The notes: a model not told the origin generated them from the letters alone. A stretch of 48,472 nucleotides of DNA from Schoenoplectus triqueter (GCA_964058805.1 CAXKVV010000192.1:1-48472), one strand, 5' to 3'. Shown: positions 25,379 to 40,204, counted from the stretch's first letter. Numbers and translations are program-made.

Positions 25379-27764
25379 GTGTTAAAAACGGCCGTTCCAA
25401 CAAGTTTTTCGCGTCTTGACAAATATTTTGGCCACGTAACTACATATAATTCTGTGCAAATTAATATAATTACTCTTAACTATGTCTATTATAAGATTTT
25501 CCATTTAAAACATCGTTATGAACATTCTGTGACGCTAATATTGCACAAAGCATATGCAAGATTCATTAGAAACTGATGTTTAAACAAATTGTTTGAGTTT
25601 TTCAACATTTTTGGTTTCATAACCGTACATAATTTCGTCAAAATTAAAATGGCCACTTCGAATTATGTCTATTAAAAGATTATCCAATTAACATCTCGAT
25701 ATGAATATTCTAGGACACTAATTTTGCACAAAACATAAGCAGGATGCATTAAAAACAGATGTTTAAACTAGCTGTTTGAGTTTTTCAATTTTTTGGCCGC
25801 ATAACTACACATAATTTCTTGCAAATTAATATAGCTACTCCTAAATATGTCTATTACAAGATTGTCCATTTATATGTTCCATATGAATATTCTACTACAC
25901 TAATTTCGCACAACAAAAAATAGTAAGATGCTTTAAAAACAACGGTTTAAACAGGTTGTTTGAGTTTTTCAAAAATATTGGGCGCATAATTACACATATT
26001 TTCGTGAAAACCAATATAATTACTGCTGATTAAAACTATTATAAGATTATCCAATTAATACTTTGATATGAATATCCTATGACACTAATTTTTCATAAAA
26101 CATAAGTAAGATACCTAAAAACTGCTGTTTAAACTAATTGTTTAAGATTTTCAACATTTTCGGCCTCATAACTGCATATAATTTCGTGAAAATTGATATA
26201 ATTACTCCTTATTATGTCTACTACAATATTATCCAATTGATACTTTGATATGAATATTCTACGATACTAATTTTACACAAAACATAAGTATTATGCTTTA
26301 AAAACAGCTGTTTAAACAAGTTGTTTGAGTTTTTAAAAATTATTGTCCGCATAACAACACATAATTATGTAAAAATTAATATAATTACTTCTAATTATAC
26401 ATATTATAATATTTTATAATTAACACTTTGATATGAATATCTTACGACACTAATTTTTCATAAAACATAAGTAAGATACATTAGAAACTGCTGTTTAAAC
26501 TAGTTGTTTAAGATTTTCAGCATTTTTGGCCTCGTAACTACACATAATTGCGTAAAAATTAATATGATTACCCCTAACTATGCCTATTAAATGATTAACC
26601 AATTAACACATCAATATTGACATTCTGGGATATTAATTTTGCACAAAAAATAGGTAGCGTGCATTAAAAACAGCAGTTTAAACATGTTGTTTGAGTTTTT
26701 CAACCATTTTGGCCGTATAGCTACATGAAATTTCATGCAAATTAATATAATTACTCCTAATTAGGACTATTATAAGATTGTCCAATTAAAACTTCGATAT
26801 GAACATTCTATGGCGCTAATTTTGTACAAAACTTAAGTAAGATGCATTAAAAGCTGCTGTTTAAACAAATTGTTTGAGATTTTCAACATTTTTTTACCTC
26901 ATAACTACTCGTAAATTCAGATAAATTTAATATAGTTACTCCTAGTTGTGCCTATTAAAGGAATATCCAGTTACCACTTTGATATGAACATTCTACGATA
27001 CTAATTTGGCACAAAACATAAGTAGGATGCATTAAAAATAGCTGTTTAAACTAGTTGTTTGAGTTTTTTCAAAAACTTTGGCCGCATAATTACGAATAAT
27101 TTCTTACAAATTAAAATAATTATTCCTAAATATGCCTATTATAAGATTTTCAGATTAAAACTTCGATATGAATATTTTACGACACTAATTTTGCAAAAAA
27201 AAAAACATCAGTAGGATTCAATAAAAACAGCTGTTTAAACAAGTTGTTTGGGTTTTCCGAAATTTTGGACGCATAACTACACATAATATCTTACAAATTA
27301 AAACAATTACTCCTAAATATGCCTATTATAAGATTTTATGACTTAAACTTCCATATGAATATTGTACGACATTAATTTTTCACAAAACATAAGTAAGATG
27401 CTTTGAAAACAGCTGTTTAAATAAGTTGTTTGAGTTTTTCAAAATTGTTGTCCGCATAACTACACATCATTTCATGAAAATTAATACCATTACTCATAAT
27501 TATACCTATTATAATATTGTCCAATGAACACTCTGATATGAATATCCTACGACGCTATTATTAATAGAACATAAGTATGATATATTAGAAACTGCTATTT
27601 AAACTAGTTGTTTAAGATTTTTAACATTTTTGGTCTCATAACCGCACATAATTTCGTAAAAAGTAATATAATTACTCTAAATTATGTCAATTAAAAGATT
27701 ATCAAATTAACACTTCCATATGAACATTCTACGACATTAATTTTGCACAAAAAATGAGTAGCAC
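25379..27764 (+). repeat. HOR copy 5 (2386 bp)
   Basis: First member of the four-unit core block sharing three derived variants: GTCTACTACAATATT, ACATCAGTAGG and TTACTCATAATTA. Confidence 0.92.
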
Positions 27765-30150
27765 GTGTTAAAAACGGCCGTTCCAACAAGGTTTTCGCGT
27801 CTTGACAAATATTTTGGCCACGTAACTACATATAATTCTGTGCAAATTAATATAATTACTCTTAACTATGTCTATTATAAGATTTTCCATTTAAAACATC
27901 GTTATGAACATTCTGTGACGCTAATATTGCACAAAGCATATGCAAGATTCATTAGAAACTGATGTTTAAACAAATTGTTTGAGTTTTTCAACATTTTTGG
28001 TTTCATAACCGTACATAATTTCGTCAAAATTAAAATGGCCACTTCGAATTATGTCTATTAAAAGATTATCCAATTAACATCTCGATATGAATATTCTAGG
28101 ACACTAATTTTGCACAAAACATAAGCAGGATGCATTAAAAACAGATGTTTAAACTAGCTGTTTGAGTTTTTCAATTTTTTGGCCGCATAACTACACATAA
28201 TTTCTTGCAAATTAATATAGCTACTCCTAAATATGTCTATTACAAGATTGTCCATTTATATGTTCCATATGAATATTCTACTACACTAATTTCGCACAAC
28301 AAAAAATAGTAAGATGCTTTAAAAACAACGGTTTAAACAGGTTGTTTGAGTTTTTCAAAAATATTGGAAGCATAATTACACATATTTTCGTGAAAACCAA
28401 TATAATTACTGCTGATTAAAACTATTATAAGATTATCCAATTAATACTTTGATATGAATATCCTATGACACTAATTTTTCATAAAACATAAGTAAGATAC
28501 CTAAAAACTGCTGTTTAAACTAATTGTTTAAGATTTTCAACATTTTCGGCCTCATAACTGCATATAATTTCGTGAAAATTGATATAATTACTCCTTATTA
28601 TGTCTACTACAATATTATCCAATTGATACTTTGATATGAATATTCTACGATACTAATTTTACACAAAACATAAGTATTATGCTTTAAAAACAGCTGTTTA
28701 AACAAGTTGTTTGAGTTTTTAAAAATTATTGTCCGCATAACAACACATAATTATGTAAAAATTAATATAATTACTTCTAATTATACATATTATAATATTT
28801 TATAATTAACACTTTGATATGAATATCTTACGACACTAATTTTTCATAAAACATAAGTAAGATACATTAGAAACTGCTGTTTAAACTAGTTGTTTAAGAT
28901 TTTCAGCATTTTTGGCCTCGTAACTACACATAATTGCGTAAAAATTAATATGATTACCCCTAACTATGCCTATTAAATGATTAACCAATTAACACATCAA
29001 TATGGACATTCTGGGATATTAATTTTGCACAAAAAATAGGTAGCGTGCATTAAAAACAGCAGTTTAAACATGTTGTTTGAGTTTTTCAACCATTTTGGCC
29101 GTATAGCTACATGAAATTTCATGCAAATTAATATAATTACTCCTAATTAGGACTATTATAAGATTGTCCAATTAAAACTTCGATATGAACATTCTATGGC
29201 GCTAATTTTGTACAAAACTTAAGTAAGATGCATTAAAAGCTGCTGTTTAAACAAATTGTTTGAGATTTTCAACATTTTTTTACCTCATAACTACTCGTAA
29301 ATTCAGATAAATTTAATATAGTTACTCCTAGTTGTGCCTATTAAAGGAATATCCAGTTACCACTTTGATATGAACATTCTACGATACTAATTTGGCACAA
29401 AACATAAGTAGGATGCATTAAAAATAGCTGTTTAAACTAGTTGTTTGAGTTTTTTCAAAAACTTTGGCCGCATAATTACGAATAATTTCTTACAAATTAA
29501 AATAATTATTCCTAAATATGCCTATTATAAGATTTTCAGATTAAAACTTCGATATGAATATTTTACGACACTAATTTTGCAAAAAAAAAAACATCAGTAG
29601 GATTCAATAAAAACAGCTGTTTAAACAAGTTGTTTGGGTTTTCCGAAATTTTGGACGCATAACTACACATAATATCTTACAAATTAAAACAATTACTCCT
29701 AAATATGCCTATTATAAGATTTTATGACTTAAACTTCCATATGAATATTGTACGACATTAATTTTTCACAAAACATAAGTAAGATGCTTTGAAAACAGCT
29801 GTTTAAATAAGTTGTTTGAGTTTTTCAAAATTGTTGTCCGCATAACTACACATCATTTCATGAAAATTAATACCATTACTCATAATTATACCTATTATAA
29901 TATTGTCCAATGAACACTCTGATATGAATATCCTACGACGCTATTATTAATAGAACATAAGTATGATATATTAGAAACTGCTATTTAAACTAGTTGTTTA
30001 AGATTTTTAACATTTTTGGTCTCATAACCGCACATAATTTCGTAAAAAGTAATATAATTACTCTAAATTATGTCAATTAAAAGATTATCAAATTAACACT
30101 TCCATATGAACATTCTACGACATTAATTTTGCACAAAAAATGAGTAGCAC
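27765..30150 (+). repeat. HOR copy 6 (2386 bp)
   Basis: Core block member. Its first monomer has CAAGGTTTTCGCG where copies 2-5 have CAAGTTTTTCGCG. It has a private ATATTGGAAGCATAATT in monomer 3. Confidence 0.92.
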
Positions 30151-32535
30151 GTGTTAAAAACGGCCGTTCCAACAAGGTTTTCGCGTCTTGACAAATATTT
30201 TGGCCACGTAACTACATATAATTCTGTGCAAATTAATATAATTACTCTTAACTATGTCTATTATAAGATTTTCCATTTAAAACATCGTTATGAACATTCT
30301 GTGACGCTAATATTGCACAAAGCATATGCAAGATTCATTAGAAACTGATGTTTAAACAAATTGTTTGAGTTTTTCAACATTTTTGGTTTCATAACCGTAC
30401 ATAATTTCGTCAAAATTAAAATGGCCACTTCGAATTATGTCTATTAAAAGATTATCCAATTAACATCTCGATATGAATATTCTAGGACACTAATTTTGCA
30501 CAAAACATAAGCAGGATGCATTAAAAACAGATGTTTAAACTAGCTGTTTGAGTTTTTCAATTTTTTGGCCGCATAACTACACATAATTTCTTGCAAATTA
30601 ATATAGCTACTCCTAAATATGTCTATTACAAGATTGTCCATTTATATGTTCCATATGAATATTCTACTACACTAATTTCGCACAACAAAAAATAGTAAGA
30701 TGCTTTAAAAACAACGGTTTAAACAGGTTGTTTGAGTTTTTCAAAAATATTGGGCGCATAATTACACATATTTTCGTGAAAACCAATATAATTACTGCTG
30801 ATTAAAACTATTATAAGATTATCCAATTAATACTTTGATATGAATATCCTATGACACTAATTTTTCATAAAACATAAGTAAGATACCTAAAAACTGCTGT
30901 TTAAACTAATTGTTTAAGATTTTCAACATTTTCGGCCTCATAACTGCATATAATTTCGTGAAAATTGATATAATTACTCCTTATTATGTCTACTACAATA
31001 TTATCCAATTGATACTTTGATATGAATATTCTACGATACTAATTTTACACAAAACATAAGTATTATGCTTTAAAAACAGCTGTTTAAACAAGTTGTTTGA
31101 GTTTTTAAAAATTATTGTCCGCATAACAACACATAATTATGTAAAAATTAATATAATTACTTCTAATTATACATATTATAATATTTTATAATTAACACTT
31201 TGATATGAATATCTTACGACACTAATTTTTCATAAAACATAAGTAAGATACATTAGAAACTGCTGTTTAAACTAGTTGTTTAAGATTTTCAGCATTTTTG
31301 GCCTCGTAACTACACATAATTGCGTAAAAATTAATATGATTACCCCTAACTATGCCTATTAAATGATTAACCAATTAACACATCAATATGGACATTCTGG
31401 GATATTAATTTTGCACAAAAAATAGGTAGCGTGCATTAAAAACAGCAGTTTAAACATGTTGTTTGAGTTTTTCAACCATTTTGGCCGTATAGCTACATGA
31501 AATTTCATGCAAATTAATATAATTACTCCTAATTAGGACTATTATAAGATTGTCCAATTAAAACTTCGATATGAACATTCTATGGCGCTAATTTTGTACA
31601 AAACTTAAGTAAGATGCATTAAAAGCTGCTGTTTAAACAAATTGTTTGAGATTTTCAACATTTTTTTACCTCATAACTACTCGTAAATTCAGATAAATTT
31701 AATATAGTTACTCCTAGTTGTGCCTATTAAAGGAATATCCAGTTACCACTTTGATATGAACATTCTACGATACTAATTTGGCACAAAACATAAGTAGGAT
31801 GCATTAAAAATAGCTGTTTAAACTAGTTGTTTGAGTTTTTTCAAAAACTTTGGCCGCATAATTACGAATAATTTCTTACAAATTAAAATAATTATTCCTA
31901 AATATGCCTATTATAAGATTTTCAGATTAAAACTTCGATATGAATATTTTACGACACTAATTTTGCAAAAAAAAAACATCAGTAGGATTCAATAAAAACA
32001 GCTGTTTAAACAAGTTGTTTGGGTTTTCCGAAATTTTGGACGCATAACTACACATAATATCTTACAAATTAAAACAATTACTCCTAAATATGCCTATTAT
32101 AAGATTTTATGACTTAAACTTCCATATGAATATTGTACGACATTAATTTTTCACAAAACATAAGTAAGATGCTTTGAAAACAGCTGTTTAAATAAGTTGT
32201 TTGAGTTTTTCAAAATTGTTGTCCGCATAACTACACATCATTTCATGAAAATTAATACCATTACTCATAATTATACCTATTATAATATTGTCCAATGAAC
32301 ACTCTGATATGAATATCCTACGACGCTATTATTAATAGAACATAAGTATGATATATTAGAAACTGCTATTTAAACTAGTTGTTTAAGATTTTTAACATTT
32401 TTGGTCTCATAACCGCACATAATTTCGTAAAAAGTAATATAATTACTCTAAATTATGTCAATTAAAAGATTATCAAATTAACACTTCCATATGAACATTC
32501 TACGACATTAATTTTGCACAAAAAATGAGTAGCAC
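30151..32535 (+). repeat. HOR copy 7 (2385 bp)
   Basis: Core block member carrying all three shared variants and the CAAGGTTTTCGCG form. Confidence 0.92.
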
Positions 32536-34920
32536 GTGTTAAAAACGGCCGTTCCAACAAGGTTTTCGCGTCTTGACAAATATTTTGGCCACGTAACTAC
32601 ATATAATTCTGTGCAAATTAATATAATTACTCTTAACTATGTCTATTATAAGATTTTCCATTTAAAACATCGTTATGAACATTCTGTGACGCTAATATTG
32701 CACAAAGCATATGCAAGATTCATTAGAAACTGATGTTTAAACAAATTGTTTGAGTTTTTCAACATTTTTGGTTTCATAACCGTACATAATTTCGTCAAAA
32801 TTAAAATGGCCACTTCGAATTATGTCTATTAAAAGATTATCCAATTAACATCTCGATATGAATATTCTAGGACACTAATTTTGCACAAAACATAAGCAGG
32901 ATGCATTAAAAACAGATGTTTAAACTAGCTGTTTGAGTTTTTCAATTTTTTGGCCGCATAACTACACATAATTTCTTGCAAATTAATATAGCTACTCCTA
33001 AATATGTCTATTACAAGATTGTCCATTTATATGTTCCATATGAATATTCTACTACACTAATTTCGCACAACAAAAAATAGTAAGATGCTTTAAAAACAAC
33101 GGTTTAAACAGGTTGTTTGAGTTTTTCAAAAATATTGGGCGCATAATTACACATATTTTCGTGAAAACCAATATAATTACTGCTGATTAAAACTATTATA
33201 AGATTATCCAATTAATACTTTGATATGAATATCCTATGACACTAATTTTTCATAAAACATAAGTAAGATACCTAAAAACTGCTGTTTAAACTAATTGTTT
33301 AAGATTTTCAACATTTTCGGCCTCATAACTGCATATAATTTCGTGAAAATTGATATAATTACTCCTTATTATGTCTACTACAATATTATCCAATTGATAC
33401 TTTGATATGAATATTCTACGATACTAATTTTACACAAAACATAAGTATTATGCTTTAAAAACAGCTGTTTAAACAAGTTGTTTGAGTTTTTAAAAATTAT
33501 TGTCCGCATAACAACACATAATTATGTAAAAATTAATATAATTACTTCTAATTATACATATTATAATATTTTATAATTAACACTTTGATATGAATATCTT
33601 ACGACACTAATTTTTCATAAAACATAAGTAAGATACATTAGAAACTGCTGTTTAAACTAGTTGTTTAAGATTTTCAGCATTTTTGGCCTCGTAACTACAC
33701 ATAATTGCGTAAAAATTAATATGATTACCCCTAACTATGCCTATTAAATGATTAACCAATTAACACATCAATATGGACATTCTGGGATATTAATTTTGCA
33801 CAAAAAATAGGTAGCGTGCATTAAAAACAGCAGTTTAAACATGTTGTTTGAGTTTTTCAACCATTTTGGCCGTATAGCTACATGAAATTTCATGCAAATT
33901 AATATAATTACTCCTAATTAGGACTATTATAAGATTGTCCAATTAAAACTTCGATATGAACATTCTATGGCGCTAATTTTGTACAAAACTTAAGTAAGAT
34001 GCATTAAAAGCTGCTGTTTAAACAAATTGTTTGAGATTTTCAACATTTTTTTACCTCATATCTACTCGTAAATTCAGATAAATTTAATATAGTTACTCCT
34101 AGTTGTGCCTATTAAAGGAATATCCAGTTACCACTTTGATATGAACATTCTACGATACTAATTTGGCACAAAACATAAGTAGGATGCATTAAAAATAGCT
34201 GTTTAAACTAGTTGTTTGAGTTTTTTCAAAAACTTTGGCCGCATAATTACGAATAATTTCTTACAAATTAAAATAATTATTCCTAAATATGCCTATTATA
34301 AGATTTTCAGATTAAAACTTCGATATGAATATTTTACGACACTAATTTTGCAAAAAAAAAACATCAGTAGGATTCAATAAAAACAGCTGTTTAAACAAGT
34401 TGTTTGGGTTTTCCGAAATTTTGGACGCATAACTACACATAATATCTTACAAATTAAAACAATTACTCCTAAATATGCCTATTATAAGATTTTATGACTT
34501 AAACTTCCATATGAATATTGTACGACATTAATTTTTCACAAAACATAAGTAAGATGCTTTGAAAACAGCTGTTTAAATAAGTTGTTTGAGTTTTTCAAAA
34601 TTGTTGTCCGCATAACTACACATCATTTCATGAAAATTAATACCATTACTCATAATTATACCTATTATAATATTGTCCAATGAACACTCTGATATGAATA
34701 TCCTACGACGCTATTATTAATAGAACATAAGTATGATATATTAGAAACTGCTATTTAAACTAGTTGTTTAAGATTTTTAACATTTTTGGTCTCATAACCG
34801 CACATAATTTCGTAAAAAGTAATATAATTACTCTAAATTATGTCAATTAAAAGATTATCAAATTAACACTTCCATATGAACATTCTACGACATTAATTTT
34901 GCACAAAAAATGAGTAGCAC
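32536..34920 (+). repeat. HOR copy 8 (2385 bp)
   Basis: Last unit of the core block. It is nearly identical to copy 7, with a private CTCATATCTACTCG in monomer 8. Confidence 0.92.
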
Positions 34921-37305
34921 GTGTTAAAAACGGCCGTTCCAACAAGGTTTTCGCGTCTTGACAAATATTTTGGCCACGTAACTACATATAATTCTGTGCA
35001 AATTAATATAATTACTCTTAACTATGTCTATTATAAGATTTTCCATTTAAAACATCGTTATGAACATTCTGTGACGCTAATATTGCACAAAGCATATGCA
35101 AGATTCATTAGAAACTGATGTTTAAACAAATTGTTTGAGTTTTTCAACATTTTTGGTTTCATAACCGTACATAATTTCGTCAAAATTAAAATGGCCACTT
35201 CGAATTATGTCTATTAAAAGATTATCCAATTAACATCTCGATATGAATATTCTAGGACACTAATTTTGCACAAAACATAAGCAGGATGCATTAAAAACAG
35301 ATGTTTAAACTAGCTGTTTGAGTTTTTCAATTTTTTGGCCGCATAACTACACATAATTTCTTGCAAATTAATATAGCTACTCCTAAATATGTCTATTACA
35401 AGATTGTCCATTTATATGTTCCATATGAATATTCTACTACACTAATTTCGCACAACAAAAAATAGTAAGATGCTTTAAAAACAACGGTTTAAACAGGTTG
35501 TTTGAGTTTTTCAAAAATATTGGGCGCATAATTACACATATTTTCGTGAAAACCAATATAATTACTGCTGATTAAAACTATTATAAGATTATCCAATTAA
35601 TACTTTGATATGAATATCCTATGACACTAATTTTTCATAAAACATAAGTAAGATACCTAAAAACTGCTGTTTAAACTAATTGTTTAAGATTTTCAACATT
35701 TTCGGCCTCATAACTGCATATAATTTCGTGAAAATTGATATAATTACTCCTTATTATGTCTATTACAATATTATCCAATTGATACTTTGATATGAATATT
35801 CTACGATACTAATTTTACACAAAACATAAGTATTATGCTTTAAAAACAGCTGTTTAAACAAGTTGTTTGAGTTTTTAAAAATTATTGTCCGCATAACAAC
35901 ACATAATTATGTAAAAATTAATATAATTACTTCTAATTATACATATTATAATATTTTCTAATTAACACTTTGATATGAATATCTTACGACACTAATTTTT
36001 CATAAAACATAAGTAAGATACATTAGAAACTGCTGTTTAAACTAGTTGTTTAAGATTTTCAGCATTTTTGGCCTCGTAACTACACATAATTGCGTAAAAA
36101 TTAATATGATTACCCCTAACTATGCCTATTAAATGATTAACCAATTAACACATCAATATGGACATTCTGGGATATTAATTTTGCACAAAAAATAGGTAGC
36201 GTGCATTAAAAACAGCAGTTTAAACATGTTGTTTGAGTTTTTCAACCATTTTGGCCGTATAGCTACATGAAATTTCATGCAAATTAATATAATTACTCCT
36301 AATTAGGACTATTATAAGATTGTCCAATTAAAACTTCGATATGAACATTCTATGGCGCTAATTTTGTACAAAACTTAAGTAAGTTGCATTAAAAGCTGCT
36401 GTTTAAACAAATTGTTTGAGATTTTCAACATTTTTTTACCTCATAACTACTCGTAAATTCAGATAAATTTAATATAGTTACTCCTAGTTGTGCCTATTAA
36501 AGGAATATCCAGTTACCACTTTGATATGAACATTCTACGATACTAATTTGGCACAAAACATAAGTAGGATGCATTAAAAATAGCTGTTTAAACTAGTTGT
36601 TTGAGTTTTTTCAAAAACTTTGGCCGCATAATTACGAATAATTTCTTACAAATTAAAATAATTATTCCTAAATATGCCTATTATAAGATTTTCAGATTAA
36701 AACTTCGATATGAATATTTTACGACACTAATTTTGCAAAAAAAAAACATAAGTAGGATTCAATAAAAACAGCTGTTTAAACAAGTTGTTTGGGTTTTCCG
36801 AAATTTTGGACGCATAACTACACATAATATCTTACAAATTAAAACAATTACTCCTAAATATGCCTATTATAAGATTTTATGACTTAAACTTCCATATGAA
36901 TATTGTACGACATTAATTTTTCACAAAACATAAGTAAGATGCTTTGAAAACAGCTGTTTAAATAAGTTGTTTGAGTTTTTCAAAATTGTTGTCCGCATAA
37001 CTACACATCATTTCATGAAAATTAATACCATTACTCCTAATTATACCTATTATAATATTGTCCAATGAACACTCTGATATGAATATCCTACGACGCTATT
37101 ATTAATAGAACATAAGTATGATATATTAGAAACTGCTATTTAAACTAGTTGTTTAAGATTTTTAACATTTTTGGTCTCATAACCGCACATAATTTCGTAA
37201 AAAGTAATATAATTACTCTAAATTATGTCAATTAAAAGATTATCAAATTAACACTTCCATATGAACATTCTACGACATTAATTTTGCACAAAAAATGAGT
37301 AGCAC
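34921..37305 (+). repeat. HOR copy 9 (2385 bp)
   Basis: Keeps CAAGGTTTTCGCG in its first monomer but reverts to ACATAAGTAGG and TTACTCCTAATTA elsewhere, so it lies outside the core block. Confidence 0.92.
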
Positions 37306-39689
37306 GTGTTAAAAACGGCCGTTCCAACAAGGTTTTCGCGTCTTGACAAATATTTTGGCCACGTAACTACATATAATTCTGTGCAAATTAATATAATTAC
37401 TCTTAACTATGTCTATTATAAGATTTTCCATTTAAAACATCGTTATGAACATTCTGTGACGCTAATATTGCACAAAGCATATGCAAGATTCATTAGAAAC
37501 TGATGTTTAAACAAATTGTTTGAGTTTTTCAACATTTTTGGTTTCATAACCGTACATAATTTCGTCAAAATTAAAATGGCCACTTCGAATTATGTCTATT
37601 AAAAGATTATCCAATTAACATCTCGATATGAATATTCTAGGACACTAATTTTGCACAAAACATAAGCAGGATGCATTAAAAACAGATGTTTAAACTAGCT
37701 GTTTGAGTTTTTCAATTTTTTGGCCGCATAACTACACATAATTTCTTGCAAATTAATATAGCTACTCCTAAATATGTCTATTACAAGATTGTCCATTTAT
37801 ATGTTCCATATGAATATTCTACTACACTAATTTCGCACAACAAAAAATAGTAAGATGCTTTAAAAACAACGGTTTAAACAGGTTGTTTGAGTTTTTCAAA
37901 AATATTGGGCGCATAATTACACATATTTTCGTGAAAACCAATATAATTACTGCTGATTAAAACTATTATAAGATTATCCAATTAATACTTTGATATGAAT
38001 ATCCTATGACACTAATTTTTCATAAAACATAAGTAAGATACCTAAAAACTGCTGTTTAAACTAATTGTTTAAGATTTTCAACATTTTCGGCCTCATAACT
38101 GCATATAATTTCGTGAAAATTGATATAATTACTCCTTATTATGTCTATTACAATATTATCCAATTGATACTTTGATATGAATATTCTACGATACTAATTT
38201 TACACAAAACATAAGTATTATGCTTTAAAAACAGCTGTTTAAACAAGTTGTTTGAGTTTTTAAAAATTATTGTCCGCATAACAACACATAATTATGTAAA
38301 AATTAATATAATTACTTCTAATTATACATATTATAATATTTTCTAATTAACACTTTGATATGAATATCTTACGACACTAATTTTTCATAAAACATAAGTA
38401 AGATACATTAGAAACTGCTGTTTAAACTAGTTGTTTAAGATTTTCCGCATTTTTGGCCTCGTAACTACACATAATTGCGTAAAAATTAATATGATTACCC
38501 CTAACTATGCCTATTAAATGATTAACCAATTAACACATCAATATGGACATTCTGGGAAATTAATTTTGCACAAAAAATAGGTAGCGTGCATTAAAAACAG
38601 CAGTTTAAACATGTTGTTTGAGTTTTTCAACCATTTTGGCCGTATAGCTACATGAAATTTCTTGCAAATTAATATAATTACTTCTAATTAGGACTATTAT
38701 AAGATTGTCCAATTAAAACTTCGATATGAACATTCTATGGCGCTAATTTTGTACAAAACTTAAGTAAGATGCATTAAAAGCTGCTGTTTAAACAAATTGT
38801 TTGAGATTTTCAACATTTTTTTACCTCATAACTACTCGTAATTCAGATAAATTTAATATAGTTACTCCTAGTTGTGCCTATTAAAGGAATATCCAGTTAC
38901 CACTTTGATATGAACATTCTACGATACTAATTTGGCACAAAACATAAGTAGGATGCATTAAAAATAGCTGTTTAAACTAGTTGTTTGAGTTTTTTCAAAA
39001 ACTTTGGCCGCATAATTACGAATAATTTCTTACAAATTAAAATAATTATTCCTAAATATGCCTATTATAAGATTTTCAGATTAAAACTTCGATATGAATA
39101 TTTTACGACACTAATTTTGCAAAAAAAAAACATAAGTAGGATTCAATAAAAACAGCTGTTTAAACAAGTTGTTTGGGTTTTCCGAAATTTTGGACGCATA
39201 ACTACACATAATATCTTACAAATTAAAACAATTACTCCTAAATATGCCTATTATAAGATTTTATGACTTAAACTTCCATATGAATATTGTACGACATTAA
39301 TTTTTCACAAAACATAAGTAAGATGCTTTGAAAACAGCTGTTTAAATAAGTTATTTGAGTTTTTCAAAATTGTTGTCCGCATAACTACACATCATTTCAT
39401 GAAAATTAATACCATTACTCCTAATTATACCTATTATAATATTGTCCAATGAACACTCTGATATGAATATCCTACGACGCTATTATTAATAGAACATAAG
39501 TATGATATATTAGAAACTGCTATTTAAACTAGTTGTTTAAGATTTTCAACATTTTTGGTCTCATAACCGCACATAATTTCGTAAAAAGTAATATAATTAC
39601 TCTAAATTATGTCAATTAAAAGATTATCAAATTAACACTTCCATATGAACATTCTACGACATTAATTTTGCACAAAAAATGAGTAGCAC
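37306..39689 (+). repeat. HOR copy 10 (2384 bp)
   Basis: Carries private substitutions (TTTTCCGCATTTTTGG, CTGGGAAATTAAT, AATTTCTTGCAAATT) and loses the extra A in CTCGTAATTCAG, resembling left-edge units. Confidence 0.92.
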
Positions 39690-40103
39690 GTGTTAAAAAC
39701 GGCCGTTCCAACAAGTTTTTCGCGTCTTGACAAATATTTTGGCCACGTAACTACATATAATTCTGTGCAAATTAATATAATTACTCTTAACTATGTCTAT
39801 TATAAGATTTTCCATTTAAAACATCGTTATGAACATTCTGTGACGCTAATATTGCACAAAACATATGCAAGATTCATTAGAAACTGATGTTTAAACAAAT
39901 TGTTTGAGTTTTTCAACATTTTTGGTTTCATAACCGTACATAATTTCGTCAAAATTAAAATGGCCACTTCGAATTATGTCTATTAAAAGATTATCCAATT
40001 AACATCTCGATATGAATATTCTAGGACACTAATTTTGCACAAAACATAAGCAGGATGCATTAAAAACAGATGTTTAAACTAGCTGTTTGAGTTTTTCAAT
40101 TTT
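39690..40103 (+). repeat. Partial right-edge HOR copy
   Basis: The first 414 bp of a unit. It has the CAAGTTTTTCGCG form and ACAAAACATATGC in place of the usual ACAAAGCATATGC. Homology stops inside monomer 2 at TTTTTCAATTTT and passes directly into the right inverted repeat. Confidence 0.9.
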
Positions 40104-40204
40104 AGGAAATCATCTTTAATTTTGAAGGGAAATAAGATAATATCAAGTTTGATTGAGGGAATTGACAATTTTATTTTTTAAGGGTACATAAGCAATTCAC
40201 CCTT
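40104..40204 (-). repeat. Right inverted repeat flanking the satellite array
   Basis: Inverse counterpart of 14933-15045: on the minus strand it starts AAGGGTGAATTGC and includes ATTATCTTATTTCCC. It touches the last satellite base, so the array has no spacer on this side. Confidence 0.7.

Larger units (their letters stand above)
15781..40103. repeat. Satellite array: 13-monomer higher-order repeat, about 10.2 copies
   Basis: The basic monomer is about 183 bp. Aligning the GTTTAAAC-type landmark in the first full unit gives starts at 16054, 16237, 16419, 16601, 16784, 16967, 17150, 17333, 17517, 17704, 17887, 18069 and 18252, with the next unit at 18436. Spacings are 182-187 bp, and 13 monomers make one unit. 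Monomers within a unit are clearly diverged, whereas units are nearly identical, which defines a higher-order repeat. Common monomer features are TTGTTTGAGTTTTTCAA, GCATAACTACACATAATTT, GATATGAATATTCTACGACA and CAAAACATAAGTA. A once-per-unit landmark (GCACGTGTT) recurs every 2378-2386 bp. The array is non-coding; its 65-codon frame needs a GTG start and exists only because units are copies. Satellites of this monomer size often occur at plant centromeres, but this short array next to genes need not be one. Confidence 0.97.
14933..40204. mobile_element. Candidate 25-kb Mutator-like element (long TIRs) enclosing the satellite array
   Basis: The two ends are opposed and clearly related. The left end reads AGGGTAAATTGC..; the right end, reverse complemented, reads AGGGTGAATTGC... 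The similarity continues for about 100 bp, including an exact ATCTTATTTCCC and then TCAAAA.T..AAGAT.ATTT, with overall identity about two thirds by eye. Long TIRs and a 9-bp target duplication are Mutator-like hallmarks (established). Here the flanks are TTAATATTT (14924-14932) and TTAATACTT (40205-40213), 8 of 9 identical. No transposase is visible inside. The alternative is two independent insertions of one family that happen to face each other across the array. Confidence 0.5.

Noticed and set aside
15781..40103. CRISPR-like or bacterial repeat array
   Set aside because: Units are 183 bp and 2.4 kb, with no short-repeat/spacer structure; the surroundings are plant nuclear DNA.
15781..40103. 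Calling this array a functional centromere
   Set aside because: The array is only 24 kb, bounded on both sides, and genes lie within 3-6 kb. Sequence alone gives no evidence of CENH3, and no CENP-B-box-like motif was seen.
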